From: Mucilaginibacter polytrichastri
GTDB lineage: Bacteria; Bacteroidota; Bacteroidia; Sphingobacteriales; Sphingobacteriaceae
Assembly (NCBI RefSeq): GCF_001911425.1
Contig: NZ_MPPL01000001.1
Span: forward strand, 1,588,902-1,639,192
Reading direction: 5' to 3'
Length of the DNA: 50,291 nt
The notes beneath the pieces were generated by a model that was not told the origin of the DNA, searched no databases, and saw only the letters and a list, made by a program, of their open reading frames with translations. Position numbers and translations under genes: made by a program. This document shows, piece after piece, positions 42,839-50,291 of this stretch (the stretch's first letter is position 1; the number at the start of each line of letters is the position of its first letter).

Positions 42839-43855
42839 ATGAAAAGCAAACTAATTAAGGAAGGGAACCCGTATCTGCGGCAGCAAATAAAAAAAGTACT
42901 AAACGAGGGCGACATGGTAGGCCATAATGGCGGGCTAAAAGATGTTGCGTACCTTATATCAAGAGTAGCCGATACTGATACTACTGTTTTGATACTTGGC
43001 GAAACCGGCACCGGGAAAGAATTGGTGGCAAAGGCGTTGCATAATTCATCGCCGCGTAAGGATAAGCTTATGATTAGGGTAAACTGTGCCGCCTTGCCTG
43101 CAACCCTTATTGAGAGCGAGCTGTTTGGACACGAAAAAGGCAGTTTTACCGGTGCCACAGAACGCCGCATAGGCAAATTTGAACTGGCCAATAACAGCAC
43201 ACTGTTTTTAGATGAAATTGGCGAACTGGCACTCGAGCTGCAGGTTAAATTATTAAGGGCCTTACAGGAAAAAGAAATTGAGCGCATTGGCGGCAAAACA
43301 GTGGTGAAAGTTAACGTGCGCATTATAGCTGCCACCAACCGCGACTTGCTGCAAGAGGTACAAGCAGGCAGGTTTCGCAGCGATTTATATTACCGTTTAA
43401 ATGTTTTCCCAATATCGATGCCTGCATTGCGTGATCGTGCAGAAGATATCCCGGTTTTGGTTGCTCATTTTATTAATAAACTAGCCCAAAAGTTAGATAA
43501 AAAAATAACCGGTATTGCCCCTGAAGAGTTAAACAAGCTTAAGCTGTACAACTGGCCCGGCAACGTGCGCGAATTGGAGCACGTGATGGAGCGTAGCGCC
43601 ATTATGGCGACTGACTACACCATTAGAGAAATATTTTTACCAGATGGCAACCGGAAGGCTATGGCTAACCCTGCCATGCAGGAGTTTAAAACCAAATCGT
43701 TAGAAGACAGCGAGCGCGACCATATTAGAGCTGTTTTAACCAAATGTGGTGGAAAAGTAAAGGGTGCCGGTGGCGCGGCCGAGTTATTAGGTGTACCACC
43801 TACAACACTCCATTCTAAAATGAAAAAACTCGGCATAACTAAAGATACTTATTGA
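42839..43855 (+). CDS. Sigma-54 AAA+ activator without receiver domain
   Basis: 338-aa enhancer-binding protein made only of the AAA+ and HTH parts: Walker A GETGTGKE, sigma-54 contact loop GSFTGA, Walker B FLDEIGEL, arginine finger region [16 protein letters not shown], and a Fis-type HTH ending [13 protein letters not shown] short N-terminal stretch of about 30 residues replaces a sensor domain. It is a close paralogue of the AAA+-HTH half of the next gene (44012-45970). Without a receiver it may be constitutive or controlled by a partner protein. Target promoters unknown. Confidence 0.92.
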   Translation: MKSKLIKEGNPYLRQQIKKVLNEGDMVGHNGGLKDVAYLISRVADTDTTVLILGETGTGKELVAKALHNSSPRKDKLMIRVNCAALPATLIESELFGHEKGSFTGATERRIGKFELANNSTLFLDEIGELALELQVKLLRALQEKEIERIGGKTVVKVNVRIIAATNRDLLQEVQAGRFRSDLYYRLNVFPISMPALRDRAEDIPVLVAHFINKLAQKLDKKITGIAPEELNKLKLYNWPGNVRELEHVMERSAIMATDYTIREIFLPDGNRKAMANPAMQEFKTKSLEDSERDHIRAVLTKCGGKVKGAGGAAELLGVPPTTLHSKMKKLGITKDTY

Positions 43856-44011
43856 TTGCTATTTCGCCTGGATTGAAATAGATAAATTATACATCATTAG
43901 CCATAACGCGTACATTTTATTGTGTAAGTATTTATGTAATTTTCAAGCCTGATAACCGGTTATCTGAAAATTAATTATGCCACCATAAATGGCTAACCTG
44001 CTCCCATATTT

Positions 44012-45970
44012 ATGGAAAAAAAAATACTGATTGTAGAAGATGAGTCGTTGATTGCCTACGATCTTAAATTGATATTAACGAGAGCAGGGTATAAAGTTTG
44101 CGGCATAGCAGATTCTGTAAAAGAAGCGCTGGAGATTATTGAAGAAGAATTACCTGATTTGGTGCTGCTGGATATTTTTTTGAAAGGCCCGTTAAATGGG
44201 ATCGATCTGGCTAAGAAACTGACAGATAAAAACATTGCATTTGTATACCTGTCGGCCAATTTTCAGGAAAGTATTTTAGAGAAGGCTAGAGAAACGCAGC
44301 CCTACGGTTTTATGCTTAAGCCATTCAGGGAAAAAGAATTGCTGATCACACTGGATGTTGCATTTTACCGGCATCAAAACAGCATCGAATCCAAACTACG
44401 GCAAGAGCAGCTTTTGGAGACTGTTTTTAAAAATATTGTTAATGAACCCGGTACCTGGGAGCAGAAACTGCTTAAAATTGCCGTAAACCTTCAGCCCTAT
44501 ATCCCGTTTGATTACCTTACGGTTATATCCTATCATACAGGGCAGCAGTTTAATAACGGTATTTCGTTTTTAAGAACCGGGTTTAATGAATACCAGGTAA
44601 TAAGCACAGCCAGCCTTGCAGATATGGCCGGCCTAACCGGTGATGAGCTTAAGGCACTGCAACAGAAAAGCCCGCCAAGTACACAGATAGAATTTTTTAA
44701 TGCAGCCGGACTTAAAGCAATGTTAAACCACTATCCTGTAAAAAAGATCATTGTAAATAATTTAAAGCAGCAATCGTTTTTAAACCTGCCATTGCTGGTT
44801 TCGGGTGGTTTAATTGTATCGTTTTCTTTTTACAGTCGTAAGGATAATTGTTATTCTCCAGATCATTTAAACCTCATTAGCCGGTTACAGCGGTCGTTAG
44901 CTAACGCCATTGCCATTATTATACCCGAGGAGCAATTGAATACCTCATTGCGAAAAATAGAACCGCACGAAACAGAACAGGTTAACGGCAATAATAAAAC
45001 TGCTGCTTTTACGGGCATTATTGCCAAAAGCCACCAAATGTTAACCATACTAGATCATGTTTCTATCGTAGCGCCCTTAGATACATCTGTGCTTATTTTG
45101 GGTGAAAGTGGTACCGGTAAGGAGCAAATAGCCAAAAGCATCCACCAGTTATCGCTACGAAAACATAAACCTTTAGTTGTTATTAATTGTGCCGCACTGC
45201 CTGCCAGTTTAATAGAATCTGAGTTGTTTGGCTTTGAAAAAGGAGCCTTTACCGGCGCAATAGAAAAGCGGATCGGTAAGTTTGAAATGGCAGACCAGGG
45301 CACCATATTTTTAGACGAAATAGGTGAAATGCCGGCAGAGCTCCAGGTAAAACTACTTAGGGTATTGCAAGAACAGGAAATTGAACGGATAGGCGGCAGG
45401 GGTATAATTAAAATTAATGTACGCATTATTGCCGCCACCAACCGCAACCTCGAAAAAGAGGTAGAGGAAGGTCGTTTCAGGCTGGATCTGTATTACCGTT
45501 TATGTGTATTTCCTGTTTCTATACCGCCATTGCGTGAGCGAAAGGAGGATATCCCATTATTGGTACAGCACTTTATAAATAAATTTGCTCTAAAGATTTC
45601 AAAAAGAATAACCGGCCTGTCAACAGATGCCCTTAATCAGTTACTTGCATATACCTGGCCGGGCAATGTAAGGGAGCTGGAGCATTTGATAGAGCGCAGC
45701 ATACTGCTAACTGATGGCAATATTATTAAAGAAGTACAGCTGCCGCGTTTTAATAGTTTAATGATGGTCAATGATGCTACCATCGCCCTGGACGATGCTG
45801 TAATTAAAACAATAGATGAAAATGCCCGCGACCATATTGTTAATGTTTTAAAAAGTTGCAATGGTAAAATAAATGGAGAAAACGGTGCCGCCGAAATACT
45901 GGGCCTTAAGCCATCAACCCTGCACTCCAAACTTAAAAAGCTGGGTATTAAACGTAATGACCGTTATTAG
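44012..45970 (+). CDS. Response regulator: receiver, GAF-like, sigma-54 AAA+, HTH
   Basis: 652-aa four-part regulator. Receiver (1-120; phospho-Asp D54 in LVLLDIFLKG, Lys in FMLKPF), a GAF-like middle (about 140-300), AAA+ ATPase (about 335-570) with GESGTGKE, canonical GAFTGA loop in FEKGAFTGAIEKR and FLDEIGEM, and a Fis-type HTH ending STLHSKLKKLGIKRN. Unlike NtrC, it has a sensory domain between receiver and ATPase. It is 156 bases downstream of its receiver-less paralogue and ends with its own terminator. The kinase that phosphorylates it is probably in this cluster (39330 or 46601), but this is inference. Confidence 0.93.
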   Translation: MEKKILIVEDESLIAYDLKLILTRAGYKVCGIADSVKEALEIIEEELPDLVLLDIFLKGPLNGIDLAKKLTDKNIAFVYLSANFQESILEKARETQPYGFMLKPFREKELLITLDVAFYRHQNSIESKLRQEQLLETVFKNIVNEPGTWEQKLLKIAVNLQPYIPFDYLTVISYHTGQQFNNGISFLRTGFNEYQVISTASLADMAGLTGDELKALQQKSPPSTQIEFFNAAGLKAMLNHYPVKKIIVNNLKQQSFLNLPLLVSGGLIVSFSFYSRKDNCYSPDHLNLISRLQRSLANAIAIIIPEEQLNTSLRKIEPHETEQVNGNNKTAAFTGIIAKSHQMLTILDHVSIVAPLDTSVLILGESGTGKEQIAKSIHQLSLRKHKPLVVINCAALPASLIESELFGFEKGAFTGAIEKRIGKFEMADQGTIFLDEIGEMPAELQVKLLRVLQEQEIERIGGRGIIKINVRIIAATNRNLEKEVEEGRFRLDLYYRLCVFPVSIPPLRERKEDIPLLVQHFINKFALKISKRITGLSTDALNQLLAYTWPGNVRELEHLIERSILLTDGNIIKEVQLPRFNSLMMVNDATIALDDAVIKTIDENARDHIVNVLKSCNGKINGENGAAEILGLKPSTLHSKLKKLGIKRNDRY

Positions 45971-46027
45971 TAATTATTGGCCATTATATCATTGTCCATT
46001 TCTTCCTTTTTCAATTTTATTTAGCTA

Positions 46028-46057
46028 GGGGCACAATACTTTGTGTCTCTTTTTTTA
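46028..46057 (+). terminator. Intrinsic terminator after the sigma-54 response regulator
   Basis: Stem GGGGCACAA/TTGTGTCTC (two G-T pairs) with a 4-base loop, followed by seven T residues. Confidence 0.7.
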
Positions 46058-46196
46058 TTTCAAGTAATACGAATCATCAAATAGATGATTTGTACGATGG
46101 AAACCTTAATTGATACATTGATATCACACCATTTCCGGATGAACTTTACATCAGTTAAAAACATAGATTGTAATGTAATATTCAAACTAGCGGAAA

Positions 46197-46598
46197 ATGA
46201 AAAAAATCAGCTGTTTCTCAATACTTGCTTTCATAAGCATTATCGTTATTGTTTCTGCAGGCTTAAGCTTTAATTATCTGTTGCTAAACGTTCCAGATCT
46301 GTCTGAAACAGGTTTCGTTATGCTACAAGTATTAGTGGCCGTTAAATACGCAGCAGGCATCATTATATTAATGCCCGTAAAAGTTAACCAGCTGGCGCTC
46401 GGTTTCTTAATGGCTGATCTTTTTACCGGGATACTGAGCACGTTTCTACCATCACTACTCACAATTACCGTCCCGATCATTATTACGCAGATTACACTAT
46501 TAGTGATATATAAAGGCCCGGCGGGCAGTTACCTGCTTAACCTAAACACGTATAAAATACCACAATTTAAAAACGAACTACTTACTGGAGGGCTGTGA
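46197..46598 (+). CDS. Small integral membrane protein, unknown function
   Basis: 133-aa protein with about four membrane segments (7-32, 41-60, 65-85 and 88-106) and a short C-terminal tail. The start ATG at 46197 is the natural one. Its stop overlaps a potential GTG of the next gene, so it is probably in the same transcript as the PAS kinase and may be a membrane partner for it. No family recognised. A frame at 46085-46273 overlaps its start and is rejected. Confidence 0.65.
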   Translation: MKKISCFSILAFISIIVIVSAGLSFNYLLLNVPDLSETGFVMLQVLVAVKYAAGIIILMPVKVNQLALGFLMADLFTGILSTFLPSLLTITVPIIITQITLLVIYKGPAGSYLLNLNTYKIPQFKNELLTGGL

Positions 46599-46600
46599 TT

Positions 46601-47716
46601 ATGCAAGAAAAATGGTTATCAAACAAAAAACAAGGTCAGGCTACGATCAACAAGTCTGGCATTTTACCCGAATACACAGGTGAGGGTACCTATGTTGGGT
46701 ATTGGAAATTGATGCTCGGCGCAAACAAGCTAACTTTCTGCTCGCGGGTGCGCAAAATGCTCGAACTCTCGCGTACCAAAGAAAGTGGACTGTGGGCTAT
46801 CCTGAAATTAATGCCACCTGCCCAACGCCGAAGCATTATTTTTGAAGTACAACAAGCTTGCCTAAATGGCGCTAACTTTGAAAAACAGGTTAAATTAACA
46901 ACGCCCAAGGGCAAAGTAAAATGGATTCGTATAACAGGCATCCTATATTATCGCAGGTGGGGCAAAGCCGAGCAAATGATTGGCTCTATTGAAGACATGA
47001 CCCAAAAAGTTATTGAAGAGAGCATGAGCCTCGCTATTGTGAACCATGAGTTACGCACACCCTTAACCATTATTAAACTGAATGTACAGATGCTGATTAA
47101 CCAGTTTGCGGGTACTTTAAACAAATACCCTATAAAAGTACTCAACAACGTTGATCTGCACATAGATAGTATGACTCAGATTATGGAAGAGTACCTTAAC
47201 TCACCGCAAGACGATCAGCGGATGAAGCAACTCAACCTTACTGTGTTTGATATTCAGGAACTGATAGATGTTGTGATAGGGGAGATGAAAACCATCCACC
47301 CGAGTTACCGGTTTTATAAGGATTCGTCCGAACCTGTGTTTGTAAAGGCAGATAAGTACCAGATTATCCAGGTGCTGATCAATTACATTACCAATGCCGT
47401 TAATTTTTCACCCGCTTGCTCGCATATCAGGATCAGAACTTTGTTTGTTGACAACCAGATCGAAATATCGGTACACGACCAGGGAATAGGCATCCCTAAT
47501 GGGCAGGAGCAGCAATTATTCCAGAAATACTACCGCTGCGATCAAAAAGCAGTACGCCAAAAAAACAGCAAGGGTCTGGGTCTTTATGTGGTGAAAAAAA
47601 TCATCCAGGAGCATGAAGGTTTTGTAAGGGCAGAGCGCGGTTGCGAAGGCGGTTCTGTATTCTACTTTACACTGCCCATTTTTGAAGAAAAGAAGCTGGC
47701 AAATTCGGGATACTAA
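46601..47716 (+). CDS. PAS-domain sensor histidine kinase
   Basis: 371-aa soluble kinase. PAS-like domain (about 20-135: VGYWKLMLGANKLTFCSRVRKML..GSIEDMTQK), HisKA with VNHELRTPLTIIKL (His about 149), ATPase with NYITNAVNFSP (N box), HDQGIGIPNGQ (G1) and GLGLYVVKKI (G2). A GGAGG ribosome-binding sequence (46587-46591) lies 9 bases before the ATG at 46601, which is unusually strong for this phylum and favours it over the GTG at 46595. No membrane segment, so sensing is cytoplasmic or through the preceding membrane protein. Ends in a terminator. Confidence 0.92.
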   Translation: MQEKWLSNKKQGQATINKSGILPEYTGEGTYVGYWKLMLGANKLTFCSRVRKMLELSRTKESGLWAILKLMPPAQRRSIIFEVQQACLNGANFEKQVKLTTPKGKVKWIRITGILYYRRWGKAEQMIGSIEDMTQKVIEESMSLAIVNHELRTPLTIIKLNVQMLINQFAGTLNKYPIKVLNNVDLHIDSMTQIMEEYLNSPQDDQRMKQLNLTVFDIQELIDVVIGEMKTIHPSYRFYKDSSEPVFVKADKYQIIQVLINYITNAVNFSPACSHIRIRTLFVDNQIEISVHDQGIGIPNGQEQQLFQKYYRCDQKAVRQKNSKGLGLYVVKKIIQEHEGFVRAERGCEGGSVFYFTLPIFEEKKLANSGY

Positions 47717-47751
47717 AACAAAAAGGAGCACTATCGCTCCTTTTTTGTTTT
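47715..47751. terminator. Bidirectional terminator between PAS kinase and S10 peptidase
   Basis: Arms AAAACAAAAAGGAGC and GCTCCTTTTTTGTTTT around ACTATC. It overlaps the kinase stop codon and serves the convergent genes. Confidence 0.85.
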
Positions 47752-47780
47752 AACCAAGCTGCATTAACGCAGCATTATAT

Positions 47781-49310
47781 TTAATATTTAGCCGCTTGCC
47801 CCGGCTTAGGCAATGATTCTTTAATAAAGGTACGCAGGTTTTCTGTGGCGGTAGCAAGGTCGTTTTTGCGCAGGTAAAGCATGTGCCCGCTTTTGTAACC
47901 TTCCCATTTAAGGCGGCCTTTTAAACGGCCGCTTGGGTCTAGCTGCCATAGGCTGTATTTGGCGTTAAAGTAATCGCAGGCACCATCATAATAGCCAGAT
48001 TGGATTAGCAGGTGCAGGTATGGGTTTTCTGCAATGGCTTGGCGCAGGTTTTCGCCGGTATGGTTGTTCTTATCGTCCCATGGCCAAACAGAACCAAACA
48101 TGTTATATTTTAAGTCGGTTTTATACTTTAACTCGTCGCGCAGGTAAATATTAATGGCAGGGGTAAACTCATGCAGCCAGCTGGTTAGCTCAGCATTATA
48201 ATCGGGGCTTGTGCCGCCCGCCTGGCGGTCAATGCCTTTATAGCGCGAGTCTAAACGCCCAACTGTAAATCCTTTGTCGCGCAGCAGTTCTTTCCAAAAC
48301 AGCTCGTATGATACATCGAGGTTGCTTTCATTCACTACCTTTTCATTCAACCCACTGTATCGGGCTATTTTAGTCGCTATTTTTTTGCGGGTGGCATCAT
48401 CAATAAAACCACCGCGAGACATGGCCGGAATCAGTTCATTAATCGTAAAATCTTCTACCTCGGGCAACACATCAGTCAGGTCTTTCTTTTGCAGATCGGC
48501 AGGCAGCATACCATGAAACCAGGCCGTGGCTGTAAAATAAGGTAATTTTAATGCCGATTGCACCGGGCCGCTGCGTTCAATGCCCAAATCGGTTGGCGAT
48601 ACCAGTATCACGCCGTTTAAATACATCCATTGTGCATCCTGTAATTCTAAGGCCAAACCAGATACGCGGGTGGTACCATAGCTTTCGCCGATTAAAAATT
48701 TAGGCGAAGCCCAGCGGTCTTTACGGGTTACAAAGGTATTGATCCACTCGGCCAGGTATTTGATATCCTGGTTTACGCCAAAAAATTGGGCGGTTGCAAT
48801 ATCCTTGCTAACCGGGCGCGAGTAGCCTGTATTAACCGGGTCTACATACACAATATCGGCAACATCTAATATCGAATTAGGGTTTTCCCTGATGCCATAA
48901 GGCTGAATAGGATAGCCTTCATCATCGGCATTGAGTAAGCGCGGGCCGGTATAACCCAGCTCCATCCAAACAGATGGTGTACCGGGGCCACCATTAAAAG
49001 AGATCACTAATGGGCGCGAAGAACGGTCGGCTATGCCATCGCGTTCGTAAAAAGTATAAAATACACCTGCCGCCGGGCGGCCCTCTTCATCCCAGATAGG
49101 CATGGTGCCGGTAGTGGCAGTGTAAGCAATTTTCTGACCCTTAATGGTTACCTCGTGATGGGTAACCACTGAGGAATCAGTAGCCAGGATGCGGCTTTTC
49201 GATATGGGCATGGTGTTTTTTCCAGCGGGATTAGCTGGCGGGCCATTTTGTGCTACAGATTGCAATGCAATACCGCAAGTAAGTGTTAACAGGGCTAAAT
49301 ATTTATTCAT
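47781..49310 (-). CDS. Exported S10-family serine carboxypeptidase-like protein
   Basis: 509-aa exported peptidase. Signal peptide ends LQSVAQ. The family signature FNGGPGTPSVWMELGYTGP (oxyanion region), VYVDPVNTGYSRP, the nucleophile Ser in GESYGTTR (about 206), an Asp in the LIQSGYYDGACDYF region and His in KSGHMLYL complete the serine carboxypeptidase triad. It should remove C-terminal residues from peptides in the periplasm or outside. Monocistronic; convergent with the kinase and divergent from the hexosaminidase. Confidence 0.9.
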   Translation of the reverse strand: MNKYLALLTLTCGIALQSVAQNGPPANPAGKNTMPISKSRILATDSSVVTHHEVTIKGQKIAYTATTGTMPIWDEEGRPAAGVFYTFYERDGIADRSSRPLVISFNGGPGTPSVWMELGYTGPRLLNADDEGYPIQPYGIRENPNSILDVADIVYVDPVNTGYSRPVSKDIATAQFFGVNQDIKYLAEWINTFVTRKDRWASPKFLIGESYGTTRVSGLALELQDAQWMYLNGVILVSPTDLGIERSGPVQSALKLPYFTATAWFHGMLPADLQKKDLTDVLPEVEDFTINELIPAMSRGGFIDDATRKKIATKIARYSGLNEKVVNESNLDVSYELFWKELLRDKGFTVGRLDSRYKGIDRQAGGTSPDYNAELTSWLHEFTPAINIYLRDELKYKTDLKYNMFGSVWPWDDKNNHTGENLRQAIAENPYLHLLIQSGYYDGACDYFNAKYSLWQLDPSGRLKGRLKWEGYKSGHMLYLRKNDLATATENLRTFIKESLPKPGQAAKY

Positions 49311-49497
49311 GAAGTGGGGTTGTTGATGCGCTAAGATACTATTTCATTGCTTCTACTTATATTTTATATTAAAGGATGTATTGTATGAAGAAGCATAATT
49401 TGCATTGCAGAATTCTTTTTAAAATATTTTACAAAGTGTTATATACATCTTAAATTTTTTTAAATTAGTCCAAGTTTATAACTAATTGCAAATCAAT

Positions 49498-50291
49498 ATG
49501 CGTTATTTTTTGATCGCCACTTTCCTGGTCTTTTTTAATGTCGTCCAGGCACAGCAACCCCATACGCCAGCATTTAATGCTCATGATATTTCTATCAGCT
49601 GGCAGGCTGTTCAAAATGATTACCAGGGCAAGCCGCAATCATTAAATGCTTTAGTGATAACTAACCATGGGCATGCTGCATTACCGGCTACCGGCTGGAA
49701 GTTGTATTTTAACTCGGCCCGTGGTATTGCAGAGCAAACGGTAAGTAATAACGCTAAAATTGAGATCGTAAACGGTGATCTGTTTACAATAACCCCAAAC
49801 GGTAGCTTTGCAGGCATTAAGGAAGGCGATAGTACCCGTATAGACTTTATAGGTAAAGAGCCGGTGATTAACCTTTCGGACTCACCCGAAGGTTTTTACG
49901 TGGTTTGGGATACACAGCCAGAAAAAGGCTATCCAATTGGTAGTTTTACCAGCAAGCCATTTAAACCTAACTATGTTGGTTTGTACACCCCGGCGGTAAT
50001 TTATCAACAAAATAAAATTATTCAGGATGTTGCTTCGGCCAAATTAACCAAGGTTTTCCCAACCCCGGTTGATTACCAGGAAACAGCAGGTGCTTTTACA
50101 ATTGACGACAAGACCGGGATTACTGCCGATGCCGCATTTAAAAATGAAGCAGGTTATTTATCGGCCGAATTATTAGGACTGGGCATTAAGGTTAGTGCGC
50201 AAAAAGCAGCCCGTAGCATCAGCCTTAAAATGGTTCCAAACCTGGGCGATGAAGGTTATGGCTTGAGTATCACACCACAAAATATCACTGT
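49498..50291 (+). CDS. Family 20 beta-hexosaminidase-like protein, N-terminal part (partial)
   Basis: First 264 codons of a gene that continues past the window edge. A signal peptide (MRYFLIATFLVFFNVVQA) indicates export. The Ig-like chitobiase N-terminal domain is seen: YQGKPQSLNALVITNHGHAALPATGWKLYFN and EPVINLSDSPEGFYVVWDT. The start of the GH20b alpha/beta domain follows (KVFPTPVDYQETAGAFTIDD). The catalytic Asp-Glu pair would be beyond the end. Expected to release N-acetylglucosamine from chitin or glycans. Divergent from the S10 peptidase. Confidence 0.85.
   Translation, partial: MRYFLIATFLVFFNVVQAQQPHTPAFNAHDISISWQAVQNDYQGKPQSLNALVITNHGHAALPATGWKLYFNSARGIAEQTVSNNAKIEIVNGDLFTITPNGSFAGIKEGDSTRIDFIGKEPVINLSDSPEGFYVVWDTQPEKGYPIGSFTSKPFKPNYVGLYTPAVIYQQNKIIQDVASAKLTKVFPTPVDYQETAGAFTIDDKTGITADAAFKNEAGYLSAELLGLGIKVSAQKAARSISLKMVPNLGDEGYGLSITPQNIT

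Noticed and set aside
46028..46049. Possible sigma-54 -24/-12 promoter (GGGGCAC...)
   Set aside because: The -12 GC element is missing at the right spacing, and the sequence forms a hairpin followed by a T-run, so it is a terminator.
46085..46273. 62-codon plus-strand frame
   Set aside because: It overlaps the start of the 133-aa membrane protein in another frame and looks non-coding (Cys/His-rich, irregular).

Overview
The window looks like chromosomal DNA of a Bacteroidota bacterium, most likely of the Sphingobacteriaceae (Mucilaginibacter or Pedobacter type). The evidence is the protein style (PD40-OmpA fusions, carboxypeptidase-regulatory-domain proteins, HisKA_2 kinases with TPR repeats, RlmB/QueE/LepA of Bacteroidota type), -7 boxes matching TAnnTTTG upstream of many genes, weak Shine-Dalgarno sites, and a family of short extragenic palindromes. 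No rRNA, tRNA, transposase, integrase or CRISPR array was found. One structural RNA, RNase P RNA, is present.

Layout. 1-9.8 kb is mostly housekeeping: dnaB(-), rlmB(+), manC(-), recQ(+), a small membrane protein, a PorE-like TPR/PD40/OmpA protein and queE, all (-). 9.8-11.4 kb is a small operon of a lipoprotein, a Rieske protein and an NTF2-like protein. 11.8-15.6 kb holds folD and lepA (-) and a fructosamine kinase (+). 15.6-17.8 kb carries an Abi-alpha/DUF4393-like orphan and a Y-family polymerase. 17.9-19.0 kb is an unusual repeat region next to a sigma-54 response regulator, followed by rnpB at 20.5-20.8 kb. 21.5-27.2 kb encodes a hybrid kinase coupled to an RsbQ-like hydrolase, then a TetR-controlled MFS exporter. 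27.5-32.6 kb holds a secreted M20 amidohydrolase, a secreted regulatory-domain protein, an AT-rich orphan, ohr-ohrR and a small conserved protein. 32.9-38.4 kb is a five-gene operon for a Tat-exported molybdenum hydroxylase (PaoABC-like) with its XdhC-type maturation factor and a MocA-like cofactor enzyme. 39.3-47.7 kb is a signalling cluster: TPR histidine kinase, AraC regulator, two paralogous sigma-54 activators, a membrane protein and a PAS kinase. 47.8-50.3 kb has an S10 peptidase and the start of a GH20 hexosaminidase that runs off the window.

The strongest unexplained structure is at 18.08-19.02 kb. Five ~203-bp units are tandemly repeated, and each contains a ~75-bp copy of the 3' end of the adjacent sigma-54 response regulator gene: the recognition helix of its Fis-type HTH, its stop codon, and an intrinsic terminator overlapping that stop. 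Each copy is joined to extragenic palindromes that also occur, with compensatory base changes, at 0, 2.9 and 11.5 kb. Copies differ from the resident gene partly by synonymous substitutions, so they come from a version that was under coding selection. Other points of interest are the RsbQ-like hydrolase/PAS-kinase pair, a palindrome-packed TetR-type promoter at 27.18-27.24 kb, and single AT-rich orphan genes set between housekeeping genes.
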